From the NCBI GenBank assembly GCA_024653875.1, contig JANLHE010000656.1, forward strand, positions 1-5,546: 5,546 nt of DNA, read 5' to 3'. The DNA is from Acidobacteriota bacterium (GTDB taxonomy: Bacteria; Acidobacteriota; Vicinamibacteria; Vicinamibacterales; SCN-69-37). The translations under genes and the position numbers were made by a program. Below are positions 1 to 4,658 of this stretch, piece by piece. The notes under the pieces are model-generated. The model searched no databases and was not told the origin of the DNA. It saw nothing but the letters and a program-made list of their open reading frames with translations. The stretch's first letter is position 1, and each line of letters begins with the position of its first letter.

Positions 1-681
1 CGCGATCGACAGCGCCCAGAGCCGCGCGCTGACCTCCGGCAACACGTTGGCCACCGCGATGATCGCGCCGCGCGCGCCCACCACCGCCGCGGCGTACGCC
101 GCCGGCGCCCAGCCCACGAGCACGTCGAAGTGGTCCCCGGCCAAGGCGGCAAACTGACCCAGCCGTTCGATGTCGTTGCTGGTTTCCTTGATGCCGATCA
201 CCTTCGGATGACTGGCCAGCGCGCCCACCATCGGCACGGTCAGGCTGAATCCCGCCATGCCGGGCACGTTGTACAACATGACGGGCACCGGCGAGGCGTC
301 CGCCACGGCGCGATAATGCACCACGAGCGCATCGTGCGTCATCTGCGACTTGAAAAACGACGGCGCGCGCACCAGCACCGCATCGGCGCCGATTCGCGCG
401 GCACGCGCGCACGCGTCGATCGTGCCGCGCGTGGACTCGCGCCCGGTGCCGACCAGCAGCGTGCGATCCGCGGGCACGACCGCGCGGGCCGCGGCCACGA
501 TGGCGTCCGCCTCGGTCTCGTCGAGCAGGCCCGCCTCGCCGTTGGACCCCAGCACCAGCACCCCGGCCAGGGGCGCGCGCAGCAGGCGCGTGATGTTGCG
601 GGCCACGGCCGCCACATCGACGTGGCCGGTCATCGTGTCAAAGGACGTGGGCACCGGAGCGAAGACACCGTGGATATTCAT
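1..681 (-). CDS. DHDPS/NAL-superfamily aldolase, HOGA1-like (C-terminus beyond window)
   Basis: Class I (Schiff-base) aldolase or lyase acting on a 2-keto acid in the cytoplasm. The 227 visible residues are the N-terminal part of a (beta/alpha)8 barrel usually about 290-310 long. Visible motifs: GSNGE at 45-49 (carboxylate-binding loop, GTTGE in DapA), YNVP with Tyr137, and GIKET with the Schiff-base Lys165, then a Gly-rich stretch ending in AVANVLP (209-215). True DapA has Arg after YNVPS; here the equivalent is Met142, so it is unlikely to be a lysine-biosynthetic dihydrodipicolinate synthase. GSNGE, the EST segment (82-84), a two-residue-longer loop after Pro107 and the HYRAVADASPVPV stretch resemble human 4-hydroxy-2-oxoglutarate aldolase HOGA1 as I recall it. 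The usual YY after that proline is FF (109-110). ATG 681 is the first start after an in-frame TAG, the stop of the upstream permease, 15 bases away; no clear Shine-Dalgarno. Family is sure; substrate is not (KDG aldolase or sialate lyase also possible). Confidence 0.9.
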   Translation of the reverse strand, partial: MNIHGVFAPVPTSFDTMTGHVDVAAVARNITRLLRAPLAGVLVLGSNGEAGLLDETEADAIVAAARAVVPADRTLLVGTGRESTRGTIDACARAARIGADAVLVRAPSFFKSQMTHDALVVHYRAVADASPVPVMLYNVPGMAGFSLTVPMVGALASHPKVIGIKETSNDIERLGQFAALAGDHFDVLVGWAPAAYAAAVVGARGAIIAVANVLPEVSARLWALSIA

Positions 682-696
682 ACGTCTGCGGCGAGG

Positions 697-1701
697 CTAT
701 CGGCGCGGTGCCGCGATGTCAACGGCTGACGCGCGGCGGACGCCGGGCGAGATCGTCGCGCCGGCCCCCGACAGGGCCTGTAGCGCCAGCACCACCACGA
801 ACAGCGCCACCGCGGGCAGCAGCAGCCACGGCGCCGAGTACATCGCGGTCAGCGTTTCACTGTCTTTGAGCAGTCCGCCCCAGCTGGGGGACGCGCCGTC
901 AAACCCGAAACCCACAAATGACAGCGTGGACTCGGCCACCAGGAGCGCGGGCATCAGCAGCACCAGTTCAACGCGCAGAAACCCGTAGGCCGCCGGCACC
1001 AGGTGTCCAATGAGACGCACCGGTCCGGCGCCCGCCGCGCGCGCGGCCTCCGCGTAGTCGCGTGTCCGCTCGGTCGCGACGATGGCCCGGACGCCTCGGG
1101 CCACGTCCGGCCACGCCGCAATCGCAAACAGGATCGACATCATGACAAACACTTCGGCCGTGTCGATGACGAGCGGCCGCGTGGCGCGCAACACGATCAC
1201 CAGATACACGATCGGCAACACCAGGACGAAGTCCGCCACGGTCATGACCACGGTGTCGAACCGGCCGCCCGCCGCTCCGGCCGCGGCGCCCAGAATCGCC
1301 CCCAGCAGCAGCGCGCCGCACGCGCCGAGCAGGGCCACCCCCAGCGAGAGCCGTGCCCCGTGCAACAGGCGCGCGCAGAGATCGCGCCCGAGCGCATCCG
1401 CCCCGCACCACAGCAGCGGTCCGGCGCCGGGATCGATCGCGACCACTCTCCCGGCCGAGAACCACCGCAGCGGCACGCGCTGCTGGCGGTCCTCGACGTA
1501 TGTGCGACTGATGCGATCGGTCAACTGCTGGCGATACACAAACGGCGCGTGCCAGCCCTCCGCGTCGCGCAGGTGCCAGGCCATCGGCGGCGCAAACGCG
1601 CGATCCGCGAAGAGCGACACGGGATCATTCGGCGCGATCCACGGCGCCGCCGCGGCCAGCACCGCGCATCCGCCCAGCACCCACGCCGCCAGGCGGCGCA
1701 T
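697..1701 (-). CDS. Peptide/nickel-type ABC transporter permease, DppC-like
   Basis: Inner-membrane permease of an oligopeptide-type importer, 334 residues. After a first membrane segment (about 4-22) comes a long extracytoplasmic stretch (about 23-98), then the DppC hallmark GADALGRD (100-107) and LLHGARLSL (112-120). Further membrane segments lie near 117-141, 152-172, 183-200, 244-264 and 291-312. The cytoplasmic EAA loop, which docks the ATPase, is seen as EAARAAG (218-224) followed by LIGHLVP (230-236). The late family motif SPSWGGLL is at 271-278. The reading frame is open further upstream, but those residues are Arg/Gly-rich and lie inside the preceding permease gene. ATG 1701 begins the hydrophobic segment and overlaps the upstream TGA by one base (TGATG), suggesting translational coupling. 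The periplasmic insert is longer than in textbook DppC; I recall similar inserts in some other bacterial members. The transported substrate cannot be read from the sequence. Confidence 0.93.
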   Translation of the reverse strand: MRRLAAWVLGGCAVLAAAAPWIAPNDPVSLFADRAFAPPMAWHLRDAEGWHAPFVYRQQLTDRISRTYVEDRQQRVPLRWFSAGRVVAIDPGAGPLLWCGADALGRDLCARLLHGARLSLGVALLGACGALLLGAILGAAAGAAGGRFDTVVMTVADFVLVLPIVYLVIVLRATRPLVIDTAEVFVMMSILFAIAAWPDVARGVRAIVATERTRDYAEAARAAGAGPVRLIGHLVPAAYGFLRVELVLLMPALLVAESTLSFVGFGFDGASPSWGGLLKDSETLTAMYSAPWLLLPAVALFVVVLALQALSGAGATISPGVRRASAVDIAAPRR

Positions 1702-2612
1702 CACGCGGTCTCCCTCACGCGCGGATCGGCCCAGGCGCGCAACCCATCGGCCACCAGATTCCCCACCGCCAGGCACACCCCGCCCGCAAACACGCACCCG
1801 GCCACCAACCGCACGTCGCCCGCCCGCACGGCGTCGTACATCAGCCGTCCAAGACCGGGCCACGACGTCACGAATTCCACGGCCAGCGATCCGCTGAACA
1901 GGCTGCCGATGACGATGCCGTAGACGCCGAGCACGGGACGCAGGGACTGGCGTGCGGCGTGGACCCACACGAGCCGGCGCGGCGGGATGCCGCGCGCGGC
2001 CGCGGCCAGCAGATCCGGCGCCGCCATGGCGTCGCGTGTGGCTTGTGACTGCAGGCGTTCAAGCGACGCGGCAACCGGCAGTCCAAGGGCCAGCGCCGGC
2101 ACGAAGAGGTGGCCGGGAGCGGCCGACAGCCACCCGGTGCTGACCGCGAGATACAACAACCCCAGCGCGGCCACCAGCGGCGGACACGCGAGCACGGCAA
2201 TGGACATCACGGCGATCAGGCGCGACCCCCACCACCGCGCGTGCGCCCCGGTCAGCACGCCAAGCGGCAGACCGAGCACCGTCGCCAGGAGCAACGCCGC
2301 AAACGCGAGGCGCGCCGTGTTCGCGCCGCGCTCGGCCACCAGCGACGCCACGGGCCGTTCGAACCGCGCGGACTCGCCCAGATCCAGTCGCAGGATGCCC
2401 CAGACATACGTCGCCAGTTGGACAGCGAAGGGGCGGTCGAGGCCAAGCCGCTCGCGTTTACGGGCGATGGTGGCGGGATCCACGCCCGCGATGAAATCGG
2501 ATGTGGTTTCGTCACCCGGCGCCAGGCGCGCAAGCACGAACGCTGCCGCCGACACCGTGATCACCAGGAGGAGCGCGGCGATAACGCGTCGAATGGCGAG
2601 CGCCAGGTTCAC
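1701..2612 (-). CDS. Peptide/nickel-type ABC transporter permease, DppB-like
   Basis: Inner-membrane permease that would pair with the DppC-like protein, 303 residues, normal for the family. The first membrane segment (about 8-28) ends in the typical RLAPGD (29-34). Next comes the extracytoplasmic DppB region with RERLGLDRPFAVQL (53-66) and LRLDLGES (74-81), then membrane segments near 101-122, 132-156, 168-184, 227-247 and 270-292. The EAA-type loop is around 199-228 (AAAARGIPPRRLVWVHAARQ), with Ala where many permeases have Glu or Thr. The motif FVTSWPGLGRLMYDAV (247-262) is diagnostic of OppB/DppB. Start: GTG at 2612, overlapping the TGA of the binding-protein gene by four bases (GTGA); no Met codon lies nearby, and the frame upstream of it reads as Arg/His/Gly-rich sequence within the binding-protein gene. 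A GTG start in a 4-base overlap points to translation by ribosomes finishing the upstream gene. Confidence 0.93.
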   Translation of the reverse strand: MNLALAIRRVIAALLLVITVSAAAFVLARLAPGDETTSDFIAGVDPATIARKRERLGLDRPFAVQLATYVWGILRLDLGESARFERPVASLVAERGANTARLAFAALLLATVLGLPLGVLTGAHARWWGSRLIAVMSIAVLACPPLVAALGLLYLAVSTGWLSAAPGHLFVPALALGLPVAASLERLQSQATRDAMAAPDLLAAAARGIPPRRLVWVHAARQSLRPVLGVYGIVIGSLFSGSLAVEFVTSWPGLGRLMYDAVRAGDVRLVAGCVFAGGVCLAVGNLVADGLRAWADPRVRETA

Positions 2613-4339
2613 CGCCGCTCGCTCGTGACGTACAACCGTTCTGCGTTCCAGAGCACCGGGGGCTGAATGGCTGCCGCCGTCACACCACCAACGCGGGCAT
2701 TTACCGGCACGGTGATGTTCGCGGCGGCAAACCACAGCGCCGGCACGTGATCCGCCACCAGCTGCTGCACCTCGGTGAACAGCCGTATCCGTTCCGCGCG
2801 GTCCATCGTCGCGGCCTGCTGCTGCATGAGCGTGTCGATGCGGGCTTCCCACTCGGTGGCGGGAGTCACTTGCCCCGGGTTCCAGTAATGGAATCCGCCG
2901 TTGCTCAACCAGAAGCCGAGGTTGTTTGCCGGATCCGCCGAGTTGGACTGCGCGCCAAAGTAGATCGCCTCGTAGTCACCGCTGGTGAATCGTCCGACGA
3001 GCCCGCCCCCGTCGAGCGCTACGACATCCACGGCGATGCCCACCTGTCGCAACTGCTCCTGCACGACGGCGCTGGTGCGCTCGCGCTCGGTGTTCCCACG
3101 CTGCGTGAGCAGGGAGAACCGCACCGGACGGTTGGCCTTGTCTTCCAGGACGCCATCGCCGTCACGGTCTTCAAGACCGATCGAAGTCAGCAGCGTGCGG
3201 GCGCGGCCGAGATCGAACGGCGTCTCGCCCATGCCGGGGACGAACCACTGGCCGTGACCGGGTGTGATGGGTCCGTACACGGGCGTGGCCGCGCCAAGGT
3301 GGACCGTGTCCACGATGGCTTGCCGATTCACCGCGTGAGAAACAGCCCGGCGGAAGGACTCATCGGTCAGCCACGGCTTGCCGGCAACGGCCTTGGCGCC
3401 AGGCGTGAGGTTGAACCAGAACGTGCTGACATCGATCGCGGTGCCGGCGTTCATCAGGCGAATGCGCCCGGCGGCTTCGGCATCGCGCAGCATCGCCAGA
3501 TCCTCGGCGCGTGTGCCGCCGGTGGTCAGGTCGGATTCGCCTGCCTGCAGGCGCAGCAGCTCGGCGTTCTGTTCAGGCACGATCGCCACCTCGATTTCGT
3601 CGAGGTACGGCAGCGCCTGGCCTTCGGCGTCGGTCAGCCAGAAGTTGGGATTGCGGACAAACCGCATGTGTTGCGCCGGCACGTATTCCTGGAGCATGAA
3701 CGGTCCCAAGCCGGCCATGTCTGCCGGGTTCACGCCGGCGGACCACGCCGCGCGGAACGTGCCGGCATCGAGCGCCGCCTGCAGTTTGTGGCGCGGCAGA
3801 ATCGGCAGGCTGTCGAGAATCGTGAGGCCCGGTCCAAAGGGCACGGGAAACGTCAGGACCACGTGGTGGTCGTCGAGCGCGCGCACCTGCAGCGGCTGGC
3901 CATTGGCGCGCATCTCGGAGGCCAGCGGACTGCCAACCCGTTCGTCGTACAGGGCCTGAAAGGTGAACAGGACGTCAGCCGCAGTGAACGCCGTGCCGTC
4001 CGAGAAGCGCACGTTGGGACGCAGGGTGAAGGTCCAGGTCAGGCCGTCCGGGGTCCCGGTCCACGCGGTGGCCAGGCGCGGCTCGAACGCTCCACTGTTC
4101 GGATCCACGCGCAGCAGTGTGGCCTGGGTGAGCAGCGCGGCGAGCCTTGCCACCGGCTGGGCCTCGACCAGGCGGTTGAAGTTGGTGGGCTCGGTCCGAA
4201 AAGAAGCCACCAGACGGCCTCCCCGGCGCGGGCCGGCCTCCCCGTCCGGTTGTGGTGTACCAACGCGCCGACTGACGAGGATAGCCACGACGGCCAAAGC
4301 CACGGCGAGAACCAGGCGGATGAGGCGGGATCGGGTCAT
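2609..4339 (-). CDS. Extracytoplasmic substrate-binding protein, SBP family 5 (DppA/OppA type)
   Basis: Captures the solute and delivers it to the two permeases. 576 residues, at the upper end for the family. The N-terminus has Arg/Lys then a hydrophobic stretch (about 6-22) followed by SRR and a Pro/Gly-rich linker to about 41. There is no lipobox Cys and no clear AXA site, so it may stay membrane-anchored rather than become a lipoprotein. Mature family 5 landmarks: GRLVASFRTEPTNFN (41-55), LTWTFTLRPNVRFSDGT (100-116) with FTAADVLFTFQAL (118-130), LGPFMLQEY (211-219) with FVRNPNFW (227-234), FRRAVSHAVNRQAIVD (329-344), and the Ca-loop-like DRDGDGVLED (391-400) often seen in this family. ATG 4339 is preceded by AAGGAG four bases away, the best ribosome site in the window. 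First gene of the leftward operon. DppA/OppA-type proteins also bind nickel, opines or sugars, so the ligand is open. Confidence 0.95.
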   Translation of the reverse strand: MTRSRLIRLVLAVALAVVAILVSRRVGTPQPDGEAGPRRGGRLVASFRTEPTNFNRLVEAQPVARLAALLTQATLLRVDPNSGAFEPRLATAWTGTPDGLTWTFTLRPNVRFSDGTAFTAADVLFTFQALYDERVGSPLASEMRANGQPLQVRALDDHHVVLTFPVPFGPGLTILDSLPILPRHKLQAALDAGTFRAAWSAGVNPADMAGLGPFMLQEYVPAQHMRFVRNPNFWLTDAEGQALPYLDEIEVAIVPEQNAELLRLQAGESDLTTGGTRAEDLAMLRDAEAAGRIRLMNAGTAIDVSTFWFNLTPGAKAVAGKPWLTDESFRRAVSHAVNRQAIVDTVHLGAATPVYGPITPGHGQWFVPGMGETPFDLGRARTLLTSIGLEDRDGDGVLEDKANRPVRFSLLTQRGNTERERTSAVVQEQLRQVGIAVDVVALDGGGLVGRFTSGDYEAIYFGAQSNSADPANNLGFWLSNGGFHYWNPGQVTPATEWEARIDTLMQQQAATMDRAERIRLFTEVQQLVADHVPALWFAAANITVPVNARVGGVTAAAIQPPVLWNAERLYVTSERR

Positions 4340-4343
4340 GGAG

Positions 4344-4349
4344 CTCCTT
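4344..4349 (-). promoter_or_regulatory. Shine-Dalgarno of the binding-protein gene
   Basis: AAGGAG on the minus strand, separated by four bases from ATG 4339. It is a full match to the anti-Shine-Dalgarno core and fixes this start. It stands out because the other three operon genes have no comparable site and seem to rely on coupling or close spacing. Confidence 0.8.
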
Positions 4350-4395
4350 GAATCGTGCCCGAAAATATCACTTTCGCGACGGCGGCAGAGGGCGT

Positions 4396-4401
4396 ATTAT
4401 G
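4396..4401 (-). promoter_or_regulatory. Possible -10 element for the transporter operon (weak)
   Basis: CATAAT on the minus strand matches five of six bases of TATAAT and lies about 57 bases before ATG 4339, a sensible distance. At 17-bp spacing the -35 position (4419-4424) reads ACCCGT, which does not match TTGACA and lies inside one arm of the 4418-4460 inverted repeat. If this is the promoter it would be weak or need an activator. Confidence 0.25.
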
Positions 4402-4417
4402 GGTCAGTTCAGCAACT

Positions 4418-4460
4418 TACGGGTGATGAGGTTGGCTCAGGCCCATGACCCTCACCCGTA
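4418..4460. repeat. 43-base imperfect hairpin / extended inverted repeat
   Basis: Outer arms TACGGGTGA (4418-4426) and TCACCCGTA (4452-4460) pair perfectly over 9 bp. Inside, G4428 pairs with C4451, GGT (4430-4432) with ACC (4448-4450), and GGC (4434-4436) with GCC (4441-4443), closing a TCAG loop. That totals 16 pairs with single-base bulges at 4427 and 4429 and an internal loop of 4433 against 4444-4447. There is no T-run typical of an intrinsic terminator on either side, and no riboswitch consensus I recognise. It could be a protein-binding dyad, a structured RNA element, or a repeat present elsewhere in the genome. Confidence 0.7.
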
Positions 4461-4463
4461 CAT

Positions 4464-4492
4464 TTCTGAGATTTGCCAGACGGATTTGTAAT
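4464..4492 (+). promoter_or_regulatory. Possible promoter of the subtilase gene (weak)
   Basis: TGTAAT (4487-4492) matches five of six bases of the -10 consensus. With a 17-bp spacer, the -35 position TTCTGA (4464-4469) matches three of six. If used, transcription would begin near 4499 and give a leader of about 160 bases that includes the repeat cluster at 4501-4563 and the palindrome at 4621-4636. The match is poor enough that another site could be the true promoter. Confidence 0.25.
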
Positions 4493-4500
4493 GCCGAACG

Positions 4501-4563
4501 CCGGGTTTGCGATGAGGGAAGTACCCGGAAGTGCCGTACTTGCCGTGTTTTACAGACTTCCCT
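4501..4563 (+). repeat. Cluster of overlapping inverted and direct repeats in the subtilase leader
   Basis: Three perfect inverted repeats share bases: CCGGGT (4501-4506)/ACCCGG (4523-4528), AAGTAC (4519-4524)/GTACTT (4536-4541), and AGGGAAGT (4515-4522)/ACTTCCCT (4556-4563). Because arms overlap at 4519-4524, the hairpins would exclude one another in RNA. At DNA level, GGAAGT occurs twice in direct orientation 10 bp apart (4517-4522, 4527-4532), one helical turn, with an inverted copy ACTTCC at 4556-4561. TGCCGT is also repeated (4532-4537, 4541-4546). This suits either an operator with helically phased sites or a switching leader. Confidence 0.55.
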
Positions 4564-4620
4564 GGGTTCTGGCACGAGAGAACGTCTGGTACGGTACGTG
4601 CGTATTGTTGGGCCACCGGG

Positions 4621-4636
4621 CGCTGCAGGTGCAGCG
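4621..4636. repeat. 16-bp palindrome ahead of the subtilase start (operator-like)
   Basis: CGCTGCA (4621-4627) and TGCAGCG (4630-4636) are exact inverted copies around a central GG. The site ends 22 bases before ATG 4659. Two 7-base half-sites nearly abutting is the geometry of a homodimeric regulator operator. As RNA, its two-base loop is too tight for full pairing; it could fold only after opening the innermost pairs. I do not recognise the half-site as belonging to a known regulator. Confidence 0.5.
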
Positions 4637-4658
4637 TGCCGCTGAATTTGACTAACGT

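Larger units (their letters stand above)
4340..4658. other. Divergent intergenic regulatory region
   Basis: About 320 bases between the leftward transporter operon and the rightward subtilase gene. I see no convincing gene: the short open frames on both strands lack Shine-Dalgarno sites and recognisable protein features. The base composition is more AT-rich than the flanking genes, and it is dense in dyads: a 5-bp stem at 4360-4376 (CGAAA/TTTCG), the large hairpin at 4418-4460, overlapping repeats at 4501-4563, a 5-bp stem GTTCT/AGAAC at 4566-4583, and the palindrome at 4621-4636. The tetramer GTAC occurs five times (4458, 4521, 4536, 4589, 4594). Both transcription units must be driven from here. 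Confidence 0.85.

Noticed and set aside
1..681. Lysine-biosynthesis dapA
   Set aside because: The substrate-binding Arg after the YNVP motif is replaced by Met, GTTGE is GSNGE, and the gene sits in a transporter operon.
1702..1968. N-terminal extension of the DppC-like permease to ATG 1968
   Set aside because: The extra 89 residues are Arg/Gly-rich, lie inside the DppB-like gene, and precede the natural hydrophobic start at 1701.
2613..2852. N-terminal extension of the DppB-like permease to 2852
   Set aside because: The extra 80 residues are low-complexity and overlap the binding-protein gene; the GTG at 2612 starts just ahead of the first membrane segment with a 4-base overlap.
2747..4351. 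534-codon open frame on the plus strand opposite the binding-protein gene
   Set aside because: Its translation is rich in Arg, His, Gly and Gln with no domain, and it is antisense to a clear family 5 binding protein. Long antisense frames are expected in GC-rich genes.
4418..4475. Intrinsic terminator at the 43-base hairpin
   Set aside because: Neither side has a proper T-run, and the flanking genes diverge, so there is no transcript to end here.
4569..4584. Sigma-54-like promoter CTGGCACG
   Set aside because: The -24 half is an exact match, but the -12 position reads AACG instead of TTGC, lacking the required GC.
4473..4655. 60-codon open frame in phase with the subtilase, ending three bases before its ATG
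   Set aside because: It lacks a Shine-Dalgarno and recognisable features and crosses the repeat cluster; being in frame seems coincidental, though it shows there is no N-terminal extension.
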